Shown: one piece after another, positions 1 through 9,152 of the stretch | Numbering within the stretch: position 1 is the first letter of the stretch | Layout of the letters: each line of letters begins with the position of its first letter | Origin: UBA1715 sp045599365 | GTDB lineage: Bacteria > Bacteroidota > Bacteroidia > Bacteroidales > UBA1715 | DNA: 43,880 nucleotides | Reading direction: 5' to 3' | NCBI GenBank assembly: GCA_045599365.1 | Contig: JAZRVS010000067.1 | Span: 1 to 43,880 of the forward strand | Position numbers and translations under genes: made by a program | Notes under the pieces: model-generated | The model's database searches: none | The model's input: only the letters and a program-made list of their open reading frames with translations | What the model was told of the DNA's origin: nothing

Positions 1-1
1 A

Positions 2-25
2 GCGAGAAATATTACTATCTCTCGC
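2..25. repeat. Short inverted repeat at left edge
   Basis: GCGAGA at 2-7 pairs with TCTCGC at 20-25 across a 12-base AT-rich loop. It could be the end of a terminator for a gene to the left of the window or part of the end of the insertion remnant that follows. There is no U-tract directly after it, so the terminator reading is weak. Confidence 0.3.
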
Positions 26-51
26 AAAGTTTCAGTTAATTTTGTATTGCA

Positions 52-162
52 ATGTACAAACAACTTACTTCAGAGCAAAGGTCACAAATTGCGGTCTTAC
101 TCGCAACAAAAACAGCAAAAAAAGTTATAGCAGACATGCTACAATGTATGAACAAGAATACC
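52..162 (+). mobile_element. Probable remnant of IS30-family transposase N-terminus
   Basis: The first about 37 residues (MYKQLTSEQRSQIAVLL, then KKVIADMLQ and KNTI) read like the N-terminal helix-turn-helix of IS30-family transposases, where a KxLTxEQR opening is followed by a second helix with a KKxIA core and a STIxRE-type recognition helix. The DDE catalytic core, normally a further 250 or more residues, is absent; the frame runs straight into unrelated protein. This is family recognition by eye, not an alignment. No clear terminal inverted repeats or target duplication were found within the window. Confidence 0.4.
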
Positions 163-718
163 ATTGCGTATTATGATTCTATGATTAATTTGATAAAAAC
201 AGCAGATTCAACACAAGTGGTTTCATTATCATTTTCAGAAATGTTGGGTGTGTTAAATTATCGTCAAATGTATTTGACCAATCAAATAGAACAAAATATT
301 GAAAAATTAGATGGTTCCATTTTTTTTGATTGAAAGTGTGAAGCTTGGCACGACAAATGACCCAGGTTGGACATTGGGAAACACATCTTGCTCTGGAGAT
401 TCTGCTCAGGTTCAATTGTTCGATGGAAAGAAGGGAATACCATATTCTCTGAACTTTTATAAGGAAGATGCTATCTGGAAAATTGATTTTACTCCGATAA
501 TGGCGTATATTAATCAAATGCTATCGGATTTTTATGTAAATGTAGGGTTAAATAGGAATGAATCTATCATTTCTTCTTTACAAGAAACCTACGGACAATT
601 ACATCCAGATATTTGGGAACCCTTGGATTGCTCTATTGTACACCCTCATATAAAAAGGTCGGGAAACAAGGGAATTTATAAATCCAATTCTACGAGACAA
701 ATAGATTTTTCCTTTTAA
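52..718 (+). pseudogene. Frameshifted hypothetical protein fused to IS30-like start
   Basis: Two frames carry one continuous protein: 52-333 ends shortly after DGSIFF, and the frame open from 311 continues with FLIESVKLGTT. Removing one T from the T8 run at 320-327 joins them into a single reading of about 220 residues. I do not recognise the family; the pattern of SAQVQLF, YSLNFYKEDAIWKIDF near the middle resembles an NTF2-like fold, which is only a guess. No signal peptide is present because the start is taken from transposase-like sequence, so the original 5' end was probably lost. It could be a decayed gene, a sequencing error in the homopolymer, or slippage-dependent expression. The stop overlaps the convergent stop of the next gene by four bases or fewer. 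Confidence 0.55.
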
Positions 719-1797
719 TAATCATCATCGTAGTCCTCATAATCTTCGTCCCAATCATCATCAGACTTCTTTGGCTTTTTCTCTTTTTTAACTTTTTCTG
801 ATTTCGCAGTCTTTTCCTTTTTGGATTTATCCTTTGCTGGCTTCTTTTCTTCTCCGTATTCTTCGTAACTTTCATCGTATGAATCGTCCTCATACGATGT
901 TTCCTCTATAGATTGTGTTACTTCCGATACTGAAGATTCTGCTGTTTGCCCCTCTAAATCTTCTTCATACTCATCCCAATCTTCTATATCAAGATCTTTA
1001 TTTTTCTTCCTTTCTTTTTCTGCAAGTGCAGCAGCGGCAGCAGCTTTTTCCGCTGCAATATCTTCTGGCCATTTATCGTAATCTGCATACTTTCCTTCGG
1101 TATCTTTCAATAAATAATTATCTATTTTTAAATATTCGTATGGATCAAATTGCTCTTTTGGTGGAGCCACAAGTTCTTTTTCTTCTTCAACTTTAAATGT
1201 ACGTTTACGAACTAAAGTACTCGGAATCATTCGTTTGGCTCGCGTTTTCGTTTCGTAAACCGCCCAATCTTTCATATTTTTCCACACTGCATCGCACCAC
1301 TCTTCCACTTCCATACACTTCCCTGACGGGACTTTCTCGTAATCCATCAATCGACCAAAAGACGTCTCTCCATATTCAGTAAAACGTGCTTCATGCATAA
1401 AATTGGTAAAATTCACTATAATAATTGAATCCTGTATTTCTACGTCAATATTAAAAATGATACTTCCTTTTGTTTTTTCTGCCGCATGCGATGACAAATA
1501 AATGTCTGGTATTTGGATATAATTGGTATAAGGAAAATATCCTTTCCCCTTCAATTTTCGTTCTTTCCAATTCTTGGCAATCAATTTCTGACCTTTCTCT
1601 TTTTCAAACCATTTTTCCGCATTTCTATAAAGACGTAATTTACTTGTTCCGTGTTTTATTGGTATTGTATCACACACTTTAAATGCCTGTGAAAAAGTAC
1701 ATGTAGATATTAAAACAAACACCAAACAACCCACTATTGCCGAAACAATATGTAATTCTCTTATGTTGGGATTATCTATTTGATTTTTTATTTTCAT
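715..1797 (-). CDS. DUF4468-like exported protein with acidic/lysine-rich tail
   Basis: The 360-residue protein has an N-terminal membrane segment (about residues 18-36, ending FSQA) that acts as a signal peptide or anchor. Residues about 40-150 resemble the DUF4468 TBP-like domain of Bacteroidota periplasmic proteins (a globular region ending in IIFNIDVEIQDSIIIVNFTN and a helix with an Arg-Phe). From about residue 225 the chain becomes low complexity: alternating acidic blocks rich in Tyr/Trp (WDEYEEDLE, then DDDWDEDYEDYDDDY at the very end) around a lysine-rich block. That tail is not part of DUF4468. Its start overlaps the end of the upstream lipoprotein gene by four bases, so the two are translationally coupled. 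Function unknown. Confidence 0.7.
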   Translation of the reverse strand: MKIKNQIDNPNIRELHIVSAIVGCLVFVLISTCTFSQAFKVCDTIPIKHGTSKLRLYRNAEKWFEKEKGQKLIAKNWKERKLKGKGYFPYTNYIQIPDIYLSSHAAEKTKGSIIFNIDVEIQDSIIIVNFTNFMHEARFTEYGETSFGRLMDYEKVPSGKCMEVEEWCDAVWKNMKDWAVYETKTRAKRMIPSTLVRKRTFKVEEEKELVAPPKEQFDPYEYLKIDNYLLKDTEGKYADYDKWPEDIAAEKAAAAAALAEKERKKNKDLDIEDWDEYEEDLEGQTAESSVSEVTQSIEETSYEDDSYDESYEEYGEEKKPAKDKSKKEKTAKSEKVKKEKKPKKSDDDWDEDYEDYDDDY

Positions 1798-2492
1798 TTT
1801 ACCGAAAAATCAACCAACGTCCATTTGGTTATAGAGCCTTTAGTTATGCGCTCTTCTATAGGTTTGGTAATATCTAATGATGGCAGATGATTTGGCTGAG
1901 ATTCCACGTCAATAACAACTTTGGAAATTAACCCGATATTTTTACCATACTGTTCTTCTGCAAACTGGTAGGTATACAACGACTTAAAATCGTTTTGCAG
2001 AACAGTTATCGTTGAATCACACAATCCTTCATTGCTATTATTTATGTTTGAATAATATACTTGCTGATTTTCGAACGTATTAAAAATATTCATATCCCAT
2101 GACAAATTCAATTTTGCTGGGAATAGCAATACTTGATATGGAACATTTTCTTCTACACGAACTATTTTTCGTGCATATTGCTGTACACTAAATGACGCCA
2201 ATGGTTCCCACGGCCCATTCACTGTCTCACCTTTTTCATATTTTTCGGCATATACACAACAACCATTTGTGTCTGCAATAAGAGCTTCTACCATTTCGCG
2301 TACGAAATAATGCGCCGTGTCATTTATTGCAGCAGGTAAATCTATCCTAATAAATGTAAAATCGTATATTCTCTCTGTTCCTATAGAGAGCGGATAATAT
2401 GATTGCCAATCAATTGCAGGTACTGGATCGTCCTTTTTACAAGAAACAACGACCAACAATAAACAAACTAATAATGGTATTATTCGTTTCAT
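1794..2492 (-). CDS. Hypothetical lipoprotein with KKDD sorting tag
   Basis: A 232-residue protein with a classic lipoprotein signal: charged start, hydrophobic stretch and lipobox VVSC with the lipidated Cys at residue 18. The residues after Cys (KKDD) fit the Lys-acidic-acidic export tag known to send lipoproteins to the cell surface in Bacteroidota, so surface display is inferred. The body is rich in beta-type sequence (YPLSIGTERIYDF near the start is a common opening of small Bacteroidota surface lipoproteins) with no catalytic motif I can identify. It is the first gene of a two-gene unit with the DUF4468-like protein. Confidence 0.6.
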   Translation of the reverse strand: MKRIIPLLVCLLLVVVSCKKDDPVPAIDWQSYYPLSIGTERIYDFTFIRIDLPAAINDTAHYFVREMVEALIADTNGCCVYAEKYEKGETVNGPWEPLASFSVQQYARKIVRVEENVPYQVLLFPAKLNLSWDMNIFNTFENQQVYYSNINNSNEGLCDSTITVLQNDFKSLYTYQFAEEQYGKNIGLISKVVIDVESQPNHLPSLDITKPIEERITKGSITKWTLVDFSVK

Positions 2493-2508
2493 AAGAAATC
2501 AATTCTGC

Positions 2509-2516
2509 CAAATATA
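2509..2516 (-). promoter_or_regulatory. Candidate -7 element for lipoprotein/DUF4468 unit
   Basis: On the minus strand this reads TATATTTG, matching the Bacteroidota -7 consensus TAnnTTTG, 16 bases before the start codon of the lipoprotein gene. No TTTG was found at the expected 19-base distance upstream. Confidence 0.35.
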
Positions 2517-2619
2517 CAACTCTTTTTCATTTTAATCTCTTTATTATAATTTTTGGTCTAAAAAGATTTCAATAATTGTAAATAAATTTTTTCATTTGCA
2601 ACACTAAAAAAATAATATC

Positions 2620-3687
2620 ATGCGAAGTATAAAAATTGGGTTATTTGCCATAATAGTTTGCGTATCAACAGCATGTCATCAACGTGTTGTTCCTGAACAA
2701 GATACAGTCAGAAAAGTTAAACTTGCAACTGTAGAAAAATCACTAAAAAATGATAAAAACGAATTCTCTGGTGTCATTAAAGAAGCTGAAGAAGTTAATA
2801 TGGGTTTTCGTGTTGCAGGTTCCATTCAAAAAATCAACGTAAAAGAAGGTGATTTTGTTAAAAAAAATCAAATAGTCGCCGAACTTGATTCTCGTGATTA
2901 CTTAGTACAACTGAATGCGGTAAAGACGCAATACGAACAAGTAAAAGCCGAAACCGACCGCGTGAAAGAACTTTACGCTCGCAATAGTGTTTCTGCTAAC
3001 GATTACGACAAAGCTGTGGCAGGAGAAAAAATGTGTTACGAAAAACTTAAAAATGCTCAAGATCAATACAATGACACCAAATTAAAAGCTCCTTTTGATG
3101 GATACATTCAAACAATCAAATACAAAAAAGGTGAATTAGTTGGTCAAGGAATGACGGTTTGTTCCGAAATAAACATAGATTACTACTCTATTGAAATAGA
3201 TATTCCAAGTGCTTTATTCATCCGTAAAGATGATTTCACAGGTTTTGAATGTTATCAAACACTTTTATCGGAAAAACCTTTCCCACTTGAGTTGATTGGA
3301 AATGACATAAAGGCAAACAACAATCAATTGTACAAACTTTATTTCCGTCTTGATCCAAAAGTTGACTCTCGTTTGGCACCTGGTATGGACGTGAAAGTAA
3401 TAATAAATACTAAAGGGCTTGCCGAAAATCCAACAATGGTTCCTATAAAAGCTATTTTTGAAGAAAACAATTCATCATTTGTATGGACGTACTCTGCGAG
3501 TGATTCCACAGTTACAAAAACTCAAATAACCACAACAGGTAAAATTGAAAATGGTAAAATTCAAGTTTCTTCTGGTTTGAATGGCGGAGAACAAGTTGTG
3601 GTTGCAGGAGTTCACTTAATCAAAGAAGATCAGAAAGTAGTAGCTATACCAGAAATATCTGAGACAAATGTAGGAGGATTACTATAA
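2620..3687 (+). CDS. RND efflux periplasmic adaptor (membrane fusion) lipoprotein
   Basis: HlyD/AcrA-type adaptor of 355 residues that would bridge the inner-membrane pump and the outer-membrane channel. It has a lipoprotein signal with lipobox VSTAC (Cys19); the residues after Cys (HQRVV) lack an acidic surface tag, fitting a periplasmic anchor. A split lipoyl domain is visible (GFRVAGSIQKINVKEGDFVKK, with LKAPFDGYIQTIKYKKGELV later) around a helical hairpin at about residues 95-150, followed by beta-barrel and membrane-proximal regions. It is the first gene of a three-gene operon; its TAA shares one base with the ATG of the pump gene. Substrate cannot be told from sequence. No neighbouring regulator was found. 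Confidence 0.9.
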   Translation: MRSIKIGLFAIIVCVSTACHQRVVPEQDTVRKVKLATVEKSLKNDKNEFSGVIKEAEEVNMGFRVAGSIQKINVKEGDFVKKNQIVAELDSRDYLVQLNAVKTQYEQVKAETDRVKELYARNSVSANDYDKAVAGEKMCYEKLKNAQDQYNDTKLKAPFDGYIQTIKYKKGELVGQGMTVCSEINIDYYSIEIDIPSALFIRKDDFTGFECYQTLLSEKPFPLELIGNDIKANNNQLYKLYFRLDPKVDSRLAPGMDVKVIINTKGLAENPTMVPIKAIFEENNSSFVWTYSASDSTVTKTQITTTGKIENGKIQVSSGLNGGEQVVVAGVHLIKEDQKVVAIPEISETNVGGLL

Positions 3688-6600
3688 TGAAACCTATTGC
3701 AGATTTAGTTTTTAAAAGAAAAACCTTTTTTTATTTCTTCCTTGCGTGTATTTTAATTGGAGGTGTATTCTCGTACTTTAAAATCAGCAAATTAGAAGAT
3801 CCTATCATCATTCCAAACTGCGCAAAAGTTGTTACAATTTACCCAGGAGCAACAGCACACGAGGTTGAATTACAAGTTGCAACTGTATTAGAGAACAAAT
3901 TAAACTTACTTCCCGATGTTGAAAAAGTAATTACATCGTCGCAAAACAACGTATGTATGACGACTATTTACTTAAGTATGGAAGTTCCTCCTGAAGAATA
4001 CGCAACTCGTTGGCAACAACTGAGAAACAAAGTTGATGAAGCAGCCACAGAATTTCCTGCTGGAGTTCGGAAACCAATTGTATATGATGACTTTGCCGAC
4101 ATTTATGGAATGTTCTACGCAATGACTGGCGATGGATTTACATACGAGGAAATGTATAAACAAGCTTGTAACATTCGTACCGAAATGCTTCGAGTTAAAG
4201 GTGTTAGTCGCGTACAAATCTATGGTATGCAATATCCCACCGTTGACATTGTAATCTCGAATGAAAAAATGAGCGAATTAGGTATTTCTCCATACCAAAT
4301 CATTTCAACTCTTTCAAAACAAAATGCAACTGTTTATCCTGGAGTTCTCCAAACTGATGGGCAACGAATCCCTATTGCCGTTGATGACAAAATTCAATCA
4401 GAAGAAGATGTAAAGAATTTATTGATTAAAAGTTTCACTGGAGAAATGTTTCCTCTTTCTGCAATAGCAGAAATAAAACGCGGTTATGCCGATCCTATGA
4501 AAAATACCTTCACCTATAATAACCAACCTGCCTTAGGTATTGCCATTTCTATGGAAAACGAAGAAAATATTCTAAATGTTGGTGACCGCGTTGAAGAAAA
4601 ACTTGCAGAATTACAACAAAATATACCTCTCGGTTACGAGTTCAATAAGGTGTTCTTCCAACCAGACAAGGTTCGAGAATCAATTAATGGATTTATTATA
4701 AATCTTATAGAATCTGTCCTCATTGTTATTCTCGTCTTAATGATTACAATGGGTATTCGAAGTGGTATCATTTTAGGTATTGGTTTGATTTTAACTATTC
4801 TCGCAACATTCCCATTGCTATATGCTACTGGAGGCTCTTTACAACGAATTTCTTTAGGTTCGTTCATCGTAGCTATGGGTATGCTTGTTGATAACGCCAT
4901 TGTCGTTATGGATGGTATCAATGTTGATTTACGAAGAAAAAAACGTCGTTCAAAATATGTCTATACCAATCAAGCAAAAAGAACTGCTCTACCTTTGTTG
5001 GGAGCAACTCTAATCGCAATCACTGCTTTCTTGCCTGTTTTTCTTTCTCCCGACACCGCAGGAACATATATTAGAGATTTATTTATAGTGCTTTGTATTT
5101 CTTTGTTATTCAGTTGGTTGTTGGCGCAAACACAAATTCCAATGATGGCCGCTCAATATGTCCGACCTAAAGAATATGTAACAAAGGAAGAAGAACAAGA
5201 TCCATATCAGGGAAAATTCTATGACATTTTCCGTGCAATACTTCGTTTTGCGCTAAACAACAGAATTGTAACACTTTCTTTGGCTTTAGCGCTTCTATGC
5301 GTCACATTAATTCAATTCAAAGGATTAAAACAAGCATTTTTCCCCGATTTCAATTATAATCAAGTGTATATTGAATATCTTTTGCCAGACGGAACAAGTC
5401 CAGAAAAAGTTCAATCTGATATGGCTAAAATCACAGACTACTTCCTCAGTCTTGACGAAGTTGAAATGGTTGTTACCTCACAAGGTATGACTCCCGCACG
5501 ATATTGCTTGGTTCGTAGCACAGGCGAAATTGCCGACAATTATGGAGAATTGATTGTTAATTTTAAGGACTATCAAACAATGGCAAAAATGCGACCTGTA
5601 TTGGCGCAATATCTTGCCGACAATTATCCAGATGCCAAGAGTCGTGTTCGTAAATACAACTTATCTATAAAGTCAACTCACGCTGTTGAAGTATGCTTTT
5701 TAGGTCCAGATCCCGCAGTTTTAAAACAATTAAGCGCACAAGCAGAAGAAATTATGCGAAATTGTCCTCTTGCCGATTACAAAACTGTTTGTAACGATTG
5801 GCAACCAATGGGAAAATCTATGCACGCAGCATACGAACAATCTATTGCTCGTAGAACTGGAACTTCGCGTTCAGACTTAAGTAATATGTTACTCGCTTGC
5901 ACTGATGGGCTGCCTCTTGCAACATATTACGAAGGTGAAATTCCAGTCAATCTTTCGCTTAAAGTTCGAGATCCAAAAGGGAATAGGATTGAAAACCTCA
6001 ACGATATTTCCGTTTGGAATATGTTACCCGATTTAACCAACATCAACAAACAATCTATTATGGATGTTGTGTATGGCAAAAAAGATAAAAACGACATTGC
6101 CAGAGAATTACTTCACTCAAATCCTATAAATGCCGTTTCATCGGGAATTGAATTAGATTGGAACGAAAGTGTTGTGAATCGTGCATACGGCAAACGTGCT
6201 ATTGAGGCTCAATGCGACCCAATTGATGGCTACAATCCAACCGATGTGAGAAATTACATTAAAAAAGATATTGAACAAATCCAAATTCCAGAAGGTTACA
6301 CTATGGAATGGCTTGGAGAATACGATTTGCAAAATCAAGCATTAAAAAATATCATTGGTTTGTTGCCAGTTGCAGTTGTTCTCATCATTTTCATTTTGAT
6401 TATGTTGTTCAACGACTTTAAACGACCAATTATCGTATTACTTTGTATTCCATTTGCAGCAATAGGTATAGTACCTGCCCTATTGTTAGCCAATATGCCA
6501 TTCGACTTTGTCGCAATTGTTGGAGCAATGGGACTTATGGGTATGTTAATCAAAAATGCAATCGTTCTTCTCGATGACATTCGATACCAAGAACATCACG

Positions 6601-6854
6601 GATTCAAAGGAAGTGATGCAATTATTCGTGCTGGTGTAAACCGCGTTCTACCTGTATTGATGACCTCGGTAACAACAATGTTGGGCGTACTTCCTTTGAT
6701 TGCGGACCCAATGTACAAAACAATGGCTGTAACAATTATTGGTGGCTTGCTTGTGGGAACTCTTATCACACTTATTTTGTTACCAATTTTCTACTCATTT
6801 TTCTATAGAGTAACAAGACCTAAAAACGTAAAAACTGTTCAAATTGCCGAATAA
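3687..6854 (+). CDS. RND family inner-membrane efflux pump
   Basis: A 1055-residue proton-driven transporter of the AcrB/HAE-like superfamily, normal full length. TM1 follows the start (FFYFFLACILIGGVFSYF), then a large periplasmic loop, TM2-6, a second loop and TM8-12. TM4 carries GMLVDNAIVVMDG, with one Asp where AcrB has Asp407-Asp408 (second position Asn here, as in many non-AcrB RND proteins). The TM10 Lys is present in GMLIKNAIVLLDDI. It lies between its adaptor (one-base overlap) and the outer-membrane channel (two-base gap), so a complete tripartite pump is encoded in one operon. Drug, bile-type or lipid export are all possible; nothing points to metals. Confidence 0.92.
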   Translation: MKPIADLVFKRKTFFYFFLACILIGGVFSYFKISKLEDPIIIPNCAKVVTIYPGATAHEVELQVATVLENKLNLLPDVEKVITSSQNNVCMTTIYLSMEVPPEEYATRWQQLRNKVDEAATEFPAGVRKPIVYDDFADIYGMFYAMTGDGFTYEEMYKQACNIRTEMLRVKGVSRVQIYGMQYPTVDIVISNEKMSELGISPYQIISTLSKQNATVYPGVLQTDGQRIPIAVDDKIQSEEDVKNLLIKSFTGEMFPLSAIAEIKRGYADPMKNTFTYNNQPALGIAISMENEENILNVGDRVEEKLAELQQNIPLGYEFNKVFFQPDKVRESINGFIINLIESVLIVILVLMITMGIRSGIILGIGLILTILATFPLLYATGGSLQRISLGSFIVAMGMLVDNAIVVMDGINVDLRRKKRRSKYVYTNQAKRTALPLLGATLIAITAFLPVFLSPDTAGTYIRDLFIVLCISLLFSWLLAQTQIPMMAAQYVRPKEYVTKEEEQDPYQGKFYDIFRAILRFALNNRIVTLSLALALLCVTLIQFKGLKQAFFPDFNYNQVYIEYLLPDGTSPEKVQSDMAKITDYFLSLDEVEMVVTSQGMTPARYCLVRSTGEIADNYGELIVNFKDYQTMAKMRPVLAQYLADNYPDAKSRVRKYNLSIKSTHAVEVCFLGPDPAVLKQLSAQAEEIMRNCPLADYKTVCNDWQPMGKSMHAAYEQSIARRTGTSRSDLSNMLLACTDGLPLATYYEGEIPVNLSLKVRDPKGNRIENLNDISVWNMLPDLTNINKQSIMDVVYGKKDKNDIARELLHSNPINAVSSGIELDWNESVVNRAYGKRAIEAQCDPIDGYNPTDVRNYIKKDIEQIQIPEGYTMEWLGEYDLQNQALKNIIGLLPVAVVLIIFILIMLFNDFKRPIIVLLCIPFAAIGIVPALLLANMPFDFVAIVGAMGLMGMLIKNAIVLLDDIRYQEHHGFKGSDAIIRAGVNRVLPVLMTSVTTMLGVLPLIADPMYKTMAVTIIGGLLVGTLITLILLPIFYSFFYRVTRPKNVKTVQIAE

Positions 6855-6856
6855 CA

Positions 6857-8296
6857 ATGAAACTTAAAGTCATAATAGTATCTTTATTGATTTCTGTTGG
6901 AGCAATTGCACAACAAGAAATAACACTTGAAAAGTGTCGTCAAATGGCACTCGAAAATAGCAACGATTTGCAAATTGCAGAAAAAACAAAAGAAAAAGCT
7001 CTCGCTGACAAACGCGCCATTGCCACAATGTATCTGCCTAATTTCAAATTGACGGGACTTGGTGCATACATTCACGATGATATTGAACAATCTATTTCTA
7101 AAGAAATTAAAGAAGATGCATATTTACCCACCTACGTATTTGATGGAACGCAACTACAACCAAATGTCGTAGTTGATGGTGGCGGCAATATGATTATTGG
7201 CGCAGACGGCAATCCAATATTCAAAGAATATGCATATTTACCATTGGATATGAATCTTGATATTACTCTCTCGTTGAGTTTTCAAGGCGCTTACATGGCT
7301 GGTTTAGCTGTTGAACAACCAATTTTTCAAGGAGGCAAAATAACTTCTGGATACCGAATGGCAAAAATAGGAACCGAAATGGCAGACTATAATGTTGATA
7401 TGCAACGAATGTCAACAATCTACGAAGTTGACCAAGCCTACTGGTTGTATATTTCTGTGTTAGAAAAAGTTACTTTGGCTCGCCAAGCACTTAACCTACT
7501 TGACACTTTAAAAAATACTTTAAAAAATAGCTTTGAGGTCGGTATGGTCAATGAAAATGAATATCTCAAAATTCAAGTTGCACATAACAAGGCTCGCCTC
7601 GATGTTCAACAAGCAGAAAATGGATTAGAACTCGCTCGAATGTCACTTTGCCGTGTTATAGGTGCTGATTACTCTACTCAATTCGAACCTACCGATACCA
7701 CTATAGAAATCGGTAACATTTTTTCTATTCAAAATACTTCATCTGTTGACAATCGTCCAGAATATGCATTATTGCAAAAACAAGTTGAATTGGAACAACG
7801 CAATGTTGATTTAGTTCGTGCCGATTATTTACCAACAGCAGGCGTGAGCGCTGGTTACTATTACATTGGTGGCATTGACATTTGCGATGAAGAATATAAA
7901 AATAGTACAGCAAGCATTTTAGCAACCATAAACATTCCTCTATTCCATTGGTCTGAAGGCTACCAAAAAGTAAAATCCGCAAAAATTGCAGCAGACATAA
8001 AGCAGTTAGAATTTGAGAAAAACACTCGATTGTTGGAATTGGAAATGGAACAAGCCAAACGACAGTTGGAAGATGCTTACAAAAATGTTGATTTAACAAC
8101 AGAAAGTCTTGCTCAAGCCGATGAGAACCTACGTATTAGCAAAAATAGTTACGATTTAGGTATGGGCTCTATCACCGATTACTTGGTTGCTCAAACTGAA
8201 TGGCAACAGGCACATAGCAATGTAATTGAAGCAAAGGCTAACTGCAAAACGAAAGAAACAACATATCTGAAAACCTGTGGCTTGTTAGGAAAATAA
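6857..8296 (+). CDS. TolC-family outer membrane efflux channel
   Basis: A 479-residue protein with a signal peptide (cleavage after about residue 19, SVGAIAQ) and the duplicated helical-hairpin architecture of TolC. The typical opening EITLEKCRQMALENSNDLQIAEK is followed by long coiled helices and two short beta segments per repeat (AVEQPIFQGGKITSGY in the first half, ATINIPLFHWSEGYQKVKSA in the second). A loop around residues 80-135 with repeated YLP motifs is an insertion relative to E. coli TolC. It closes the RND operon. Its stop lies one base from the convergent stop of the HAD gene, and I see no terminator between them. Confidence 0.9.
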   Translation: MKLKVIIVSLLISVGAIAQQEITLEKCRQMALENSNDLQIAEKTKEKALADKRAIATMYLPNFKLTGLGAYIHDDIEQSISKEIKEDAYLPTYVFDGTQLQPNVVVDGGGNMIIGADGNPIFKEYAYLPLDMNLDITLSLSFQGAYMAGLAVEQPIFQGGKITSGYRMAKIGTEMADYNVDMQRMSTIYEVDQAYWLYISVLEKVTLARQALNLLDTLKNTLKNSFEVGMVNENEYLKIQVAHNKARLDVQQAENGLELARMSLCRVIGADYSTQFEPTDTTIEIGNIFSIQNTSSVDNRPEYALLQKQVELEQRNVDLVRADYLPTAGVSAGYYYIGGIDICDEEYKNSTASILATINIPLFHWSEGYQKVKSAKIAADIKQLEFEKNTRLLELEMEQAKRQLEDAYKNVDLTTESLAQADENLRISKNSYDLGMGSITDYLVAQTEWQQAHSNVIEAKANCKTKETTYLKTCGLLGK

Positions 8297-8297
8297 A

Positions 8298-9143
8298 TTA
8301 TTCCATCACCGAATTACAAATATGATTTGGAATAATTCCCGTTGACGCAATTTCCATCTCAACATTCTTTGGCAAGGTATTGCCTGAAAGAACCAAACAT
8401 GTGTCAATTCCAAATTTATTGCCACCAAGAATGTCTGTTTGTAAGGTGTCTCCTGCCATCAAAATGTCTTTTTTCTCAATATTTCCAAATTTTTGAATGT
8501 GATTGAACGCAAAACTGAACATTTGAGAATCTGGTTTTCCAAATCGCATAAAAACTTTTTGAACAAGTGGCTCTAATAAATTTGCAATCCCGCCCGTAGC
8601 AATGGCAACTTTGTCTTTTGAAAGAGGATACGTTGTATCACTATTTGCCACAATTATTGGCATTGTGTAGCGCCGAAGCAAATTTACCGTTTTTGATAAA
8701 TCTCTATTCCAATCAAAACCTTCATCATCAAGAAAGACAAGCAACTGATAATTGTCATCTACGTCCAAATCAACATCATGAATCGAAATCGTTTTGGTTT
8801 TTTCTGAGTGAATATAATTCGCCGAATTTTCTGTTCCAAGATATACGATTGTCCCGCCATCAATTTTTCTTTGAATGTACTCACGAGCAAGCATTCCAGA
8901 CGAAATGACTTTATCGGCATTAAATGCAGAAATACCATTTTCCTGAAATTTTTCTGCTAATTCTTTCGGACTACGAGAAGCATCATTTGTCAACAAAAAT
9001 GAATCAATGTGTTGTTCTTCCAAAAAAGAAAACATTTCATTCACTCCCGAAAAAATACCTTTATAATTTCGTAATACGCCATACGAATCAAAAAAAACAA
9101 CCTTGTAATTTTGTACTATTTCCTTAAACGACGAAACATTCAT
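8298..9143 (-). CDS. HAD-superfamily IIA phosphatase (NagD-like)
   Basis: The 281-residue protein has the HAD motifs in order: motif I VVFFDSYGVLRN (nucleophile Asp; the +2 acid is Tyr, as in the HAD-IIA subgroup with D-x-[WYF]-G), motif II LLTNDAS, a Lys in FGKPDSQMF, and motif IV MAGDTLQTDILGG with the GDxxxxD acids. The C2A-type cap lies between motifs II and III. Substrate is unknown; sugar or nucleotide phosphates are usual for the family. It is the third gene of the unit with proB and the C26 protein, nine bases after the latter. Confidence 0.8.
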   Translation of the reverse strand: MNVSSFKEIVQNYKVVFFDSYGVLRNYKGIFSGVNEMFSFLEEQHIDSFLLTNDASRSPKELAEKFQENGISAFNADKVISSGMLAREYIQRKIDGGTIVYLGTENSANYIHSEKTKTISIHDVDLDVDDNYQLLVFLDDEGFDWNRDLSKTVNLLRRYTMPIIVANSDTTYPLSKDKVAIATGGIANLLEPLVQKVFMRFGKPDSQMFSFAFNHIQKFGNIEKKDILMAGDTLQTDILGGNKFGIDTCLVLSGNTLPKNVEMEIASTGIIPNHICNSVME

Positions 9144-9152
9144 TGCATTGAA

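Noticed and set aside
185..517. Minus-strand open frame over the broken gene
   Set aside because: Lies opposite the clear two-frame protein; composition looks random and no start context supports it.
915..1196. Open frame opposite the acidic tail of the DUF4468-like gene
   Set aside because: Low-complexity antisense of the acidic/Lys-rich coding sequence; no signal, start context or family resemblance.
3687..6854. Heavy-metal (CzcA-type) pump
   Set aside because: TM4 lacks the DFGxxVD-E metal motif pattern of CzcA; the sequence fits a general HAE-like pump.
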